The translations under genes were made by a program, and so were the position numbers. Shown here piece by piece: positions 17,365 through 26,700 of a DNA stretch of 64,000 nucleotides (positions within the stretch are counted from its first letter, which is position 1; each line of letters begins with the position of its first letter). Location of the stretch: NCBI RefSeq assembly GCF_030244015.1, contig NZ_JASSYX010000001.1, forward strand, positions 124,001-188,000, written 5' to 3'. The DNA comes from Pedobacter ginsengisoli. Lineage in GTDB: Bacteria > Bacteroidota > Bacteroidia > Sphingobacteriales > Sphingobacteriaceae. The notes beneath the pieces are model-generated. The model did no database searches, had not been told where the DNA came from, and saw nothing but the letters and a program-made list of their open reading frames with translations.

Positions 17365-19737
17365 CTAGCTAATACTTTCCATTAGCGCATCAAATTGATT
17401 AGGATCATTTTTTTTAATACGGTCCATAACAGCAATCGAAATTTTAGATATTTCGTCTACATCTATTGGTTCCATTCCTCTTTCAAATTGCTCTCCTAAA
17501 TGCGAATACTCATTTATTACTCTGTTAATCAATGTAGTGGTAATGCTATCTTCTTCAAAGTATTTAATCAGTTTTTCATCTGGCGTCATTTTGTGGCTGG
17601 GAAATTTATAAAATAAATATGCCTCTAAAAATTTCCTCATGTTGTTGCCAAAATTATATTGGTGATGCTGAGCTATTGTGCTGGTGTCAGCAATCGAGCA
17701 CTGATAGATCTGCTCAAATAGGTAATTGAATTCAGTAATATACTTTTTTATATATTCCGGAGCAGCCTTCAAAACGGTTTGATTTTTCTCTTTTCTCTCA
17801 ATTAAAAAATATTGTACATCATCCACTTTTTTGCCATCAATTTTTATTTTGGGTATTGTCAGCCGTTTGAGATACTTCAGAAAATCCAGATTGTGGGTGG
17901 AGATAAAAAGTTGGCCATACTCTTTTTGTTTGGCGATGACACTTTCTATGAGACTATACATGAAAAAAATATGGTTGCTATCCAGACTCGAAATGGGGTC
18001 ATCGATATAAATCAAAAGTTTGCTCTTATTATGTACATCCTTTAATTCATCCTCCATCTTTGCTATAAAATAACAAAATGAAATCAGGCTACATTCACCT
18101 TCGCTTAAATTGCTTGCAGGTTTACCATCCCGTTGGATGCAAAATCTCATGTTGGGAGTCTCGCCTTCTGCTTTTAATTTGAGCTCATTATGTCCAAAGA
18201 AATGACTCAGATGCTCGTTGATTAATTCAGCACCTCTGCTTTCATTTTTAGCTTGCGACTCGAGCTCACTTTTGCGATTTAAAATACTAGAGATATTCGT
18301 GGTCAGATCTGTAAGATCGTTAAACTCCTTTTGTAACCGCATCCTCTCATTTTCGATCTCCTCAGACTCTCGTGTGTAATTGATACTTGAGATAAAGTCT
18401 GCAATGTCGGAGTAGCGTAATGACTTTCTGGTTTCATCCTGATCTTTTGATAACGTATCTGTTTTTCTATTGTGTTCGGTTACTAATTCATTAAAATCTT
18501 TTATGGAGTTTAAAATAGATTCAGAAACGTCAGCAATATCTGGAAGCTCACGCTCTTTAAAAATATCTTTTTCTCTTGCTTTTAGCTCTTTTACAAGTTC
18601 ATTGATACTTTCGTTATAAGTTTTGCTAACAGAGTTCCACTCTTTTAATACGGCTTCGAATCGAATGTGCAGACTTGCATAAAATTGATCTTTCTTAAGC
18701 GTTAAGAATTCTGACAGACTTTTTTTCGACTGCTCAAGAATATCAATTTTGCTTTTAATATCTGTTCTTAACTGCTCGGATTCTTTGCTGAAATGTTCAT
18801 CCAGCTTTTTCCATAATGAGCTGTTTATTGTTCCGCCACAAAATCCGCACGTTGTTCTTTTATCCTTATGCCGGTCTATTCCCTGCCGAACCCATTCCTG
18901 CAAAATACTGTCGTTTATCAATTCAGCAATTGCTGCCGTGGGTTTAATCCTTCTAAGCAGAATTTCTTTACAAGAGTTATAGTTGTCAGTGAATCTTGGT
19001 TTTGATTCTGGTAAGGGATTAACGTCATCAAGAGCTACTTCTTTAAGTAATTTGAGCTTTTCAGCTACGCTCTCAGGATTTATGCCGTAACTTGATATAT
19101 CCTTTTGGATTACAGTTATTTCATTTTTAATGTCATTGATTGTAAAACTTTTTTTTGTGGGAGAAGCAAGAAATAGGTTTGAGTTTATCTTAATATGATC
19201 ATTAGCCCGTTTACGGAGTTTTTCTTCTAGGGCCTCAGCATTTTTACTGTGATGTTTTGTTTTTTCAGCAAAGTCTTTTGTCCTGACTGCATGATGATGA
19301 ATTAATCCTGTTTGAGAAAATTCACTTCCTAACTCTTCGTCGATTTCAGAAATTAATTTGTCTAATTCTATGTTTTTAGCTCCCAAAATAGTAAATGGCT
19401 CAATCGATCCATCATTTTTATGGAGCCAGCTTAAATTTCGTCTAACGAAGTCTGTATTATATACCCTGACCTTGTGTTCGCTGATAAAGTCACCTACATT
19501 GCACTCTGTAATTAAATCCCCATTGTCCAGTAACATTGAAAAGTTGCAATCTGGATAGTCTTCATGCAAAATGGCATCTTCTATACATTTGAAAATTCGC
19601 GACAAAGTAGTCTTTCCAGAATAGTTTCTTCCATATATTATATTGAGCTTTCTGAACGTCTCCTTCTTGCCCAGAAAAGTTTCCCAGGCATATTCATTAA
19701 ACAGACCGAATTTTGAGATGTCAATTTTTAAGATCAT
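17365..19737 (-). CDS. AAA_13 ATPase with zinc-hook-like CxxC; RloC/PrrC-like candidate anticodon nuclease
   Basis: 790 aa from ATG 19737; the frame also has an upstream TTG at 19764. In order: Walker A IYGRNYSGKTT (about 34-44); a long region with coiled coils; a CGFC pair (297-300) in its middle, as in the zinc hook of RloC; a second coiled coil; ABC signature LSEGECSL (544-551); Walker B LLIYIDDPIS with an immediate D-loop SSLDS; the switch histidine in STHNLDFL. The C-terminal domain holds NNMRKFLEAYLFYKFP and NEYSHLGE, i.e. R701-xxx-E705 and H746. PrrC and RloC anticodon nucleases use an Arg-xxx-Glu plus His triad C-terminal to an ABC ATPase, so this fits them. No type I restriction genes are adjacent. 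If correct, it cleaves tRNA when phage DNA processing is disturbed. Confidence 0.68.
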   Translation of the reverse strand: MILKIDISKFGLFNEYAWETFLGKKETFRKLNIIYGRNYSGKTTLSRIFKCIEDAILHEDYPDCNFSMLLDNGDLITECNVGDFISEHKVRVYNTDFVRRNLSWLHKNDGSIEPFTILGAKNIELDKLISEIDEELGSEFSQTGLIHHHAVRTKDFAEKTKHHSKNAEALEEKLRKRANDHIKINSNLFLASPTKKSFTINDIKNEITVIQKDISSYGINPESVAEKLKLLKEVALDDVNPLPESKPRFTDNYNSCKEILLRRIKPTAAIAELINDSILQEWVRQGIDRHKDKRTTCGFCGGTINSSLWKKLDEHFSKESEQLRTDIKSKIDILEQSKKSLSEFLTLKKDQFYASLHIRFEAVLKEWNSVSKTYNESINELVKELKAREKDIFKERELPDIADVSESILNSIKDFNELVTEHNRKTDTLSKDQDETRKSLRYSDIADFISSINYTRESEEIENERMRLQKEFNDLTDLTTNISSILNRKSELESQAKNESRGAELINEHLSHFFGHNELKLKAEGETPNMRFCIQRDGKPASNLSEGECSLISFCYFIAKMEDELKDVHNKSKLLIYIDDPISSLDSNHIFFMYSLIESVIAKQKEYGQLFISTHNLDFLKYLKRLTIPKIKIDGKKVDDVQYFLIERKEKNQTVLKAAPEYIKKYITEFNYLFEQIYQCSIADTSTIAQHHQYNFGNNMRKFLEAYLFYKFPSHKMTPDEKLIKYFEEDSITTTLINRVINEYSHLGEQFERGMEPIDVDEISKISIAVMDRIKKNDPNQFDALMESIS

Positions 19738-19895
19738 TAGCCTTAATGGTTTTTGTATTAACAAGTTCTTTTTACTAAGCTAGTTAAACAACTAATTAAA
19801 GACAATATACAATAATAGATTACTGTTAAATGCTTTTTTGCTTGTGTACCTTTAATTTAGCAGTCTCCCTAGGCGCTAGATCAAGAGGAATATAA

Positions 19896-19927
19896 ATCAA
19901 AGGGATACGCTAGCGTATCCCTTTGAT
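19896..19927 (-). terminator. perfect 32-bp palindrome, probable terminator
   Basis: Arms ATCAAAGGGATACGCT and its exact complement form a 16-bp stem with no mismatch (only the four-base turn would open). On the minus strand it is followed by TTTATATTCC. It sits 23 bases after the stop of a decayed minus-strand gene, which suggests it was that gene's terminator. It is also upstream of the AAA ATPase and could block transcription into it. Confidence 0.65.
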
Positions 19928-19950
19928 AACATGCCGGCTGATGTGACACA

Positions 19951-20285
19951 TTAATTTCTAAACATCCTTTGAGCGGCTTTAATTTCGCTCGTTGCGATAT
20001 TAAAGTACCTGTTTGGACCGTCTTGAATAGATTTGAAGCCTTCTAGTTCGAATGCCTTAATCAATGTATCATTGCCGCAATATTTGTAGCCGCCGTGATT
20101 TTTAATTATCGCCCGACTAACATGCTCCATAAGATGTTTTAGTCCGTATGAACTACTTGCGTGATAAATATTTTTGGCTTTTGTCGGAAATAATGCCTGA
20201 ACAACAGCCCTTGCTTGTTCAACGGTATAATGTGGATGGGTTTCCTTTTACTGCAACCAAACTCCAAGTTATAATTCTCTATCAT
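19951..20285 (-). pseudogene. remnant of a small mobile-element-type gene
   Basis: The minus strand is open from 20247 to the TAA at 19951-19953 (98 codons) and reads like a real protein: HYTVEQARAVVQALFPTKAK, then NIYHASSSYGLKHLMEH, GYKYCGNDTLIKAFELEGF, DGPNRYFNIATSEIKAAQR. There is no start codon before a Met near the middle (20130). Upstream in the same frame come TAA codons; an ATG at 20285 opens in a neighbouring frame (MIENYNLEFG), so a frameshift or loss of the start is likely. The SSYGLKH motif recalls a family of short proteins found on phages and plasmids, but this is from memory only. Confidence 0.5.
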
Positions 20286-20441
20286 AAAGACGAATGGGGG
20301 GAACAATCACGGTGCAATTCATCCACAAATAGCGTTAGATTGACATCTATTGATTTAGAGAGTTTGTGACCTGATTATGGCTAATTATTTCTTTTTTTTA
20401 AAGCTGTTCACAATTGAGAATCTTATATTTACATCTCAATA

Positions 20442-20528
20442 ATGAAAAAACTAATTTTTCCTCTGTTGGAATGCACATGTTATATTTTAGGTATAATATA
20501 CTACATTCTGGCAATCCTGTCTCATTAA
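20442..20528 (+). CDS. 28-aa hydrophobic peptide ORF
   Basis: ATG at 20442 opens MKKLIFPLLECTCYILGIIYY and ends ILAILSH at TAA 20526-20528. It looks like one membrane span after a basic start. A weak -7-like TATATTTA lies at 20424-20431. Short membrane peptides can be toxins or merely chance ORFs. No antisense partner is obvious. Two tandem hairpins follow 70 bases downstream. Confidence 0.3.
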   Translation: MKKLIFPLLECTCYILGIIYYILAILSH

Positions 20529-20600
20529 CAGGAAGAGATTGAACAAACGGTAGGTCAAAACGAACTTGTAACAATACAAGAGAAAAACCCCCAGTGGAGT

Positions 20601-20649
20601 TATGATTCCACGAATCATAGATCGGAAGGGGCAGATCAATAGATCTGCC
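20601..20649. other. two tandem perfect hairpins
   Basis: Hairpin 1: TATGATTC-CAC-GAATCATA (20601-20619). Hairpin 2: GGCAGATC-AATA-GATCTGCC (20630-20649). Both have perfect 8-bp stems and are 10 bases apart. They lie 80 bases beyond the DUF6266 stop (minus strand) and after the 28-aa ORF (plus strand). They could be a terminator pair or a structured RNA. Confidence 0.5.
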
Positions 20650-20729
20650 TCGACTGTCATTTGTACAACATAACCACGAAAAATTACTTAAATGCTTTCA
20701 AATTATTCAATTTTGAATATTAGGGATAG

Positions 20730-21380
20730 TTAAGCCCCCACCCACACGCTATCACTCACGCTTTTCCTGTCATCGGCCGTAAAAGCAATATAACACTCCA
20801 TCTGCTTATTCAGCTGATTAGTGCCCAAGCCGACAAACCCCCGGCCTTCCCGTCTCTGCGGGCCACTTAAAACAAAGTCGGCACTACCCTCACCAGGAAA
20901 ATACACCAGCAACATGGCCCGGTCGTTCCTGATCCCAAAATCCATATCTTCAGAAACCAGCCAGGTAAATTCGATGCCGTTAGCAACCGGACCCGAAGCA
21001 CCACTAATCAGCGAAACCGCCGCCCCAATGGCAGGCTCCAGCGGCCCCATACTTACCAATGCCTTGCTGTAATCCATCACCAGATCCGGATACTCACCCA
21101 TCACCGCATTTTTGGTGTTATATGAGGTAGCGGCGTTGTGCGGATGCTGATCTGTGCCGGCCACTATATGTTCAAAGCCCAGATTTATATAAGCCAGCAT
21201 CGGTTTCAAAAACCGGGATACCACTTTTATCCGCCGTCGTACAGCGAGCTGGGGAAGTGTGGGAGGTTTATTACTTACTCCAATCTTTCTAACTACGGTT
21301 TTACCTTTTAGCTGGTACCGGACCAGATTGCCTATTTTTCCTTTAAAATTTCCAAAAGAACCATTGTCTCCAAGTGCCAT
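20730..21380 (-). CDS. DUF6266 family protein (copy 1)
   Basis: 216 aa. Starts MALGDNGSFGNFKGKIGNLVRYQ; then KPPTLPQLAVRRRIKVVSRF, a helix, HNAATSYNTKNAV, and a beta-rich second half ending KSVSDSVWVG. The same skeleton (G-N-x-V, PPT-x-x-QL, NAA-x-x-YN, then FTW and KVSDT/S near the end) is found in the second copy at 34793-35434, so the two are paralogues. No signal peptide or membrane span. DUF6266 is a Bacteroidota family without known function. It is flanked by 333 bases without a gene upstream and hairpins downstream. Confidence 0.8.
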   Translation of the reverse strand: MALGDNGSFGNFKGKIGNLVRYQLKGKTVVRKIGVSNKPPTLPQLAVRRRIKVVSRFLKPMLAYINLGFEHIVAGTDQHPHNAATSYNTKNAVMGEYPDLVMDYSKALVSMGPLEPAIGAAVSLISGASGPVANGIEFTWLVSEDMDFGIRNDRAMLLVYFPGEGSADFVLSGPQRREGRGFVGLGTNQLNKQMECYIAFTADDRKSVSDSVWVGA

Positions 21381-21713
21381 ATCATTTTAATTTAGTTTAA
21401 TTGTCTGTGGGTTCGCTCTCCTCCTAAGTCTGGCCAGGTGTTAACAAGGCATTCTCCAGGTTTTGCAAGGGACAGATCCAAACCAACCCTTATGCAACAC
21501 CCTGACAAAACGTACCCAACACCTTGTCAATACTATACGCAATACTAACCAGGCCTAAGCACAGGAGACTTGTTCACCAGCAAGTTTACGCCGCCCTGTC
21601 TTTCTAAATTTTTCTCATAATCTATTGGCGGTTTGGTTTATGTCGTTGAAATAGTTTAACATTGATAAACTAATTTGTTAACTTAGTACATAGGGGATAC
21701 ATTCATAAAAACG
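21381..21713. other. 333-bp gap without gene; imperfect direct repeat
   Basis: No gene is seen. CAACACCCTGACAA (21495-21508) recurs as CAACACCTTGTCAA (21517-21530), a 22-base period with 12 of 14 matches. An inverted relative, GGTGTTAACAAGG, lies about 60 bases upstream. The promoter of the sigma factor must lie in the second half, but no clear TAnnTTTG was found. Confidence 0.35.
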
Positions 21714-22307
21714 ATGGCGGGTTACAACGCATATATTGATCAAGAACTGATTGTTTTGCTAAAACAAGGTGATCATGCTGCATTTACGGAGATCTTTAAC
21801 CGTTATGACCGCTTGCTTTTTATTTACGCCTATAAAAAATTAAAGGATAAGGAAGCTGCAAAGGACATCGTCCAGGATGTATTTATCGTATTGTGGAGCG
21901 CAAGACAGAATTGGGAAATGAAGGGCTCTTTAGTTTCTTACCTTTATGCTGCTGTGCGCAACAAAGCGTTAAATGTGTTCAGGGATAAAGCTATAGGTGA
22001 TAAGTACCTGGCATCTTTGGGAGATTTTATAAATAACGGAGCAGCAACAACAGATCATCTTGTACGGGAAAAAGAGATCAGCTCACTTATCGAACAGGAG
22101 ATTTCGGCATTGCCTGAGAAAATGCGTCTGGTGTTTACATTAAGAAAACATCACTTTATGAGCAACAAAGAAATTGCCGAACAACTGGACATATCAGAGC
22201 AAACCGTTGAAACACATATGAAAAGGGCGTTGAAAACGCTTAGATTACGATTGGGTCTGGTCCTTTACCTGGTAGTCTATTTGGATCTGTGGCACTTTAA
22301 AAAATAA
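21714..22307 (+). CDS. ECF RNA polymerase sigma factor
   Basis: 197 aa. Region 2 lies at about 18-85 (ALLKQ-like start, FNRYDRLLFIYAYKKLKDKEAAKDIVQDVFIVLW) and region 4 at about 130-185 (LPEKMRLVFTLRKHHFMSNKEIAEQLDISEQTVETHMKRAL, a helix-turn-helix). This is the Bacteroidota subfamily of ECF factors paired with FecR proteins to switch on SusC/SusD loci. The next gene is its FecR-type anti-sigma factor. It ends in a hydrophobic tail (LVLYLVVYLDLWHF), common in this subfamily. Confidence 0.92.
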   Translation: MAGYNAYIDQELIVLLKQGDHAAFTEIFNRYDRLLFIYAYKKLKDKEAAKDIVQDVFIVLWSARQNWEMKGSLVSYLYAAVRNKALNVFRDKAIGDKYLASLGDFINNGAATTDHLVREKEISSLIEQEISALPEKMRLVFTLRKHHFMSNKEIAEQLDISEQTVETHMKRALKTLRLRLGLVLYLVVYLDLWHFKK

Positions 22308-22395
22308 CCTAACAAATATTTATTTTACACAGGAGTACCCACTCTGTACCGGTATTGTGTCTTAGTTGTATTGATGCAATAAATAGCTAAGAATA

Positions 22396-23562
22396 ATGGA
22401 GCAGCATGACGCTAAAGTCTTATGGGATAAATACAAGGCAGGTGAAGCCAGCAAGGAGGAAGAGCAGATTATACTGAACTGGTTTCATTCGTTTAATAAA
22501 GATGAATTATTTGACCTGAATGAAACAGAGCTGGAACAAATTCATAAAGCGATGCTGCAAAATGTAAGCGAAAATATTTCTGTATTACCAGTTCGCAAAG
22601 CCTTGTGGCCGAGGATAGCCGTCGCGGCTGCAGCAGCAGTAGCCATCATAGTTTCCGGGTTATGGTTTTATAACGCTACCAGTGTGGAGAGTCGGCATCC
22701 TGAATTTATTTCAGGATCTCAAAACGATGTAGCACCAGGCAAAAACGGGGCAACGATTACACTGGCTAATGGTAAGGTTATCAAATTGAGTGATGCCAGG
22801 AGCGGGGTGATTGTTGGCGGTGGTAAAATAGCTTATTCGTCATTGCGAGCCGGCGAGGGAGCGCGGCAACCTCATCAGGATAGTCAAAATGAGATTGCCT
22901 CGATACCTCGCAATGAGGTAATGGAGTTAACGGCGAGTACTGCCAAAGGGCAGACGTACCAGTTTACTTTGCCCGATGGTACAAAGGTATGGTTGAATGC
23001 TGACTCAAAAATTGAGTTTCCATCCAGTTTTGTGAATAGTAAGACAAGAAATATTAAGCTTTCCGGCGAGGGGTATTTTGAGGTGTATAAGGATAAAGCG
23101 CATCTGTTTGTCGTAGAAAGCGAGGGCCAGCGGGTGGAGGTGTTGGGTACCCATTTTAACATTAGTGCTTATAGTGATGATAACGGTATTAAAACCACCC
23201 TATTGGAAGGTTCTGTTCGCGTTAATGCGGCATCTAACAAAAGCGCTGTAACCCTTAGGCCCAACCAACAAGCTACAGTTACAGCCAATGCCGGTATAAC
23301 CGTAAAACAGGTAGACCCGGAAATGACCGTAGCCTGGAAGAACAACAAGTTTATGTTTGAAAGCCAGGGTATTCAGGAAATCATGAAAATGGTAGCGCGC
23401 TGGTATAATGTAGAGATAGTGTACGAAGGGGAAATGCCTACTGACAAATTTGGCGGATCTGTATCGCGCTTTGATAATGTATCGAAAGTATTAAGAGCTT
23501 TGGAAAAAACAAAGAACGTGCGCTTCCATATAGAAGGCAAAACCATTTATGTAAGCAAATAA
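22396..23562 (+). CDS. FecR-type anti-sigma factor carrying two in-frame repeat insertions
   Basis: 388 aa. The cytoplasmic sigma-binding part is residues 1-70, a membrane span lies at about 76-95 (RIAVAAAAAVAIIVSGLW), the FecR domain at about 185-290 (YQFTLPDGTKVWLNADSKIE, GEGYFEVYKDKAHLFVVES) and a DUF4974 domain at 320-388. It holds the sigma factor until the SusC protein signals substrate. Two stretches are foreign to the family: residues 101-108, translated from a 21-base palindrome, and 149-174, translated from a 77-base imperfect palindrome. Both lie in the linker between the membrane span and the FecR domain and keep the frame open. Confidence 0.9.
   Translation: MEQHDAKVLWDKYKAGEASKEEEQIILNWFHSFNKDELFDLNETELEQIHKAMLQNVSENISVLPVRKALWPRIAVAAAAAVAIIVSGLWFYNATSVESRHPEFISGSQNDVAPGKNGATITLANGKVIKLSDARSGVIVGGGKIAYSSLRAGEGARQPHQDSQNEIASIPRNEVMELTASTAKGQTYQFTLPDGTKVWLNADSKIEFPSSFVNSKTRNIKLSGEGYFEVYKDKAHLFVVESEGQRVEVLGTHFNISAYSDDNGIKTTLLEGSVRVNAASNKSAVTLRPNQQATVTANAGITVKQVDPEMTVAWKNNKFMFESQGIQEIMKMVARWYNVEIVYEGEMPTDKFGGSVSRFDNVSKVLRALEKTKNVRFHIEGKTIYVSK
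22697..22717. repeat. palindromic repeat inside fecR (element A)
   Basis: ATCCTGAA-TTTAT-TTCAGGAT, a perfect 8-bp hairpin. Translated it gives HPEFISGS, a peptide I associate with palindromic repeats that have been captured in open reading frames of this phylum. Confidence 0.7.
22840..22916. repeat. REP/MITE-like palindrome inside fecR (element B)
   Basis: Outer arms TCATTGCGAG (22840-22849) and CTCGCAATGA (22907-22916) are perfect. Inner arms GGCAACCTCAT (22865-22875) and ATGAGATTGCC (22889-22899) pair with one mismatch. The TCATTGCGAG...CTCGCAATGA pattern is that of widespread dispersed palindromic repeats. It is 77 bases long and the host frame stays open through it. Confidence 0.75.
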
Positions 23563-23662
23563 AGAAACATCTTCTATTGATATATGCAAACTAACCGAAC
23601 CATGAATTTTAAAACCGGAGATAGGAGAACGCTACGATAAGAAAGTGCAGAACTGAAAAAAG

Positions 23663-23691
23663 ACAACCAGACCTTAAGAAGACCTGGTTGT
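23663..23691 (+). terminator. hairpin between fecR and susC
   Basis: CAACCAG (23664-23670) pairs with CTGGTTG (23684-23690) and the loop can add further pairs; it is followed by TTGTTT. It sits in the 221-base gap before the susC-like gene and probably limits read-through from fecR. Confidence 0.45.
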
Positions 23692-23783
23692 TGTTTGGAG
23701 TATAATTTAACAAAATCATTTTTTAACCGCGGTTGCAACAAGTTTTCGAGGCAAGATGCAGCTGCAAGAACCAAACTGAACAA

Positions 23784-26700
23784 ATGTACGATATTATATC
23801 ACACATTGGTGTGCCTATGCGGCTATACCATAAAATACTGCTCATTATGCGACTTACCACCGTATTACTGTTGGCGTCCCTTATTCATGTTAGCGCGGCC
23901 GGGCTGGCACAGAAAATAAATTTGAAACAAACCAATGCCCCGCTTAAAACGGTATTGAAAGAACTGCGCTTGCAAAGCAATTTTGATTTTATATATACTG
24001 ATAAAATGCTGAACGAAGCAAAGCCGGTAACATTGGATGTAAAAAACACAGAGCTTACAGAAGTGCTGAAACTGGTATTTGAAAAACAGTCGTTGACTTA
24101 TAGCATTGAAGATAAGACGGTTACCATTCAGCTGAAAACGCCTTCCTTTCTGGACAACCTTATTGCTCGTTTTATTGATATTGATGTTCGCGGTAGGGTT
24201 GTGGATGAAAAAGGCCAGGGATTAAATGGGGCTTCTGTAAAAATAAAAGGAACAGACAGGGCGATAAGAACCAATGACAAGGGAGAGTTTTATCTACCAA
24301 ATGTTGATGATAAAGCAACTTTGGTAATTGGTTATCTGGGATATAAAACTATAGAAATAAAAGCAGCGAAAGATGTTGGGCCGTTAAAGCTGGAAATAGA
24401 AACCAGTGAATTGGAGGAGGTAAATGTGAATACAGGTTACTACCAAATTCCTAAAGAACGAGCTACCGGATCTTTTGACTTAATTGACAGCAAATTGCTC
24501 AACCGCCGGGTAAGTACAAATATCCTAGACAGAATTGACGGAGTGGCCAGCGGGGTAATATTTAATAATGGAAGTTCCAGAAACCAGGGCAATGTCCCGC
24601 AAATTAGCGTACGGGGTCGTAGTACCCTGTTTGCAAATGCTGAACCTTTGATAATACTTGACAATTTCCCCTATCAAGGCGATTTCAATAATATAAATCC
24701 TAATGATATAGAATCAGTTACGATACTAAAGGACGCCGCTGCTGCTAGTATATGGGGTGCCTTTAGTGGTAATGGCGTTGTTGTTTTAACTTCAAAAAAA
24801 GGGAAGCGTAACCAAACAGCTCAAATCTCTTTAAATTCCAATATAACTTTGGGCCGTAAGCCGGATTTGTTTTATCCAAGGCAGCTTTCTAGTTCAGGTT
24901 TCATCGAGGTAGAAAAGTTTCTATTTGATAAAGGGGTTTATGACGTTTTTCTTGATTATGTGCCTTACCAACCTCAATCACCTGCAATTGAAATATTGGA
25001 TTTAAAGAGAAGAAACATAATTGATAATCAAGAAACTGAGCGGAGGTTGAGTATATTAGGACAACATGATGTGAGAAATGATCAATTGAAATATTTCTAT
25101 CGCACCAGTGTTAACCAACAACATAGTTTAAGTGTTTCTGGAGGAGGGCAAAATAATCAGTATTACATCAGCGGAGGATTTGACGATATAAAATCAAATA
25201 ACCTTAACGATAATACAAAGCGGTTTACCATCTCTTCCCAATTGACAAATCACTTCTTAAACGACCATCTAGAATTGAATACAAGGATTCTATTTACAAG
25301 TCGTAAAGAGTCTCGACCGACAAATGGATATAATCCTACCTATCCTTATGAAAACGTTGCTGATGAAAATGGCAACGCATTGGCCGTCGTTAAAGATTAT
25401 AGGTTGGGATTTATAGATACTGTTGCCCAAGGTAAGTTATTGGATTGGAAATATTATCCGTTAAACGAAAGGGAAGCCAATAGCGAATCAAATCTTTCTG
25501 ATTACAAAGTTGAAGCCGGTATTAAGTACAAGATAATAGAAGGGTTAAAATTTCAGGTCAGTTATCAGTATGGAAAAGGTTTTTCTACTGGCAGTGGAAT
25601 AGATGACGAAAGCAGATATATCTATCGAAATTTATATAACTTGTTTACCTCAATAGACCCCATAACCGGTACAGCAACTTATTCTTTACCAAAAGGAAGT
25701 ATAAACTATATTGGGAGTTCTGAATATTCAAATACTTTTTTTCGATCTGGCTTCACCTTTAACCGTGTGTTTTCAAGCAAACACGATTTTAACGCAGTTG
25801 CCGGTTTCGAAGTTCGTAAAGCTGACCAGTTTGGAAGAAACAGCGTTCTGTATGGTTACGATTCTGTAACAGCGACAAACATTCCAGTAAGCCTTACGGA
25901 AGAATTTCCACAATTCTTTGGGGGAAGCGGAAAGATCGTTGATGGAACCTCTCAGAGGGGTACTGCTGATAGGTCGAGGGCATATTATATTAATGCAGCC
26001 TATTCTTATAGTGGTAAATATACATTGTCTGCCAGTGCACGTAAGGACGAATCCAATCTTTTTGGGGTTAAAGCCAATCAAAAAGGAGTTCCCTTATGGT
26101 CTGCCGGTATTAGTTGGGAACTATCAAAAGAACCTTTTATCAAATCATCTTTTTTTCCTTATCTGAGGGCGAGGTTTACTTATGGTTATAATGGGAATGT
26201 TGATAAATCAGCATACGCTGCGACTACTATTTCTTTTACTGATGGCGTTAATCAGTTTATCCAACCTGTAGCGAATGTTTTTAACCCAGCAAATCCATCC
26301 CTTCAATGGGAGAAAGTCAAAACTGTTAACGCAGCTATCGATTTTGGCATAAGAAAAAATATAATTAGTGGTAGTATAGAATTTTATAGTAAAGATGGAA
26401 TAGATCTAATAGGGTATTCTCCCGTGGCTCCCCAGCTAGGTGTTAACCGATATAGGGGAAATGTTGCATCAACAAGTACAAACGGGATAGATGTCACACT
26501 GAACAGCATAAACATTAGAGGCTCTTTCCGATGGAATTCAGCTTTGTTATTCTCTTTAGTTAAAGATGAAGTGACAAAAAATTTAACTAAACAAAATAAT
26601 AACTTTTCGTATGTACGTGTTAATGCATTAAATCCACTAGAGGGTAGGCCATATGCAGCTTTATATAGTTTTAAATGGGCAGGTCTTGATTCTAGTGGCG

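Noticed and set aside
20148..20369. 73-codon plus-strand ORF
   Set aside because: It lies opposite the decayed minus-strand gene, whose frame has clear protein patterns; this one has none.
15633..21380. Insertion sequence in the accessory island
   Set aside because: No transposase, terminal inverted repeats or target duplication could be identified.
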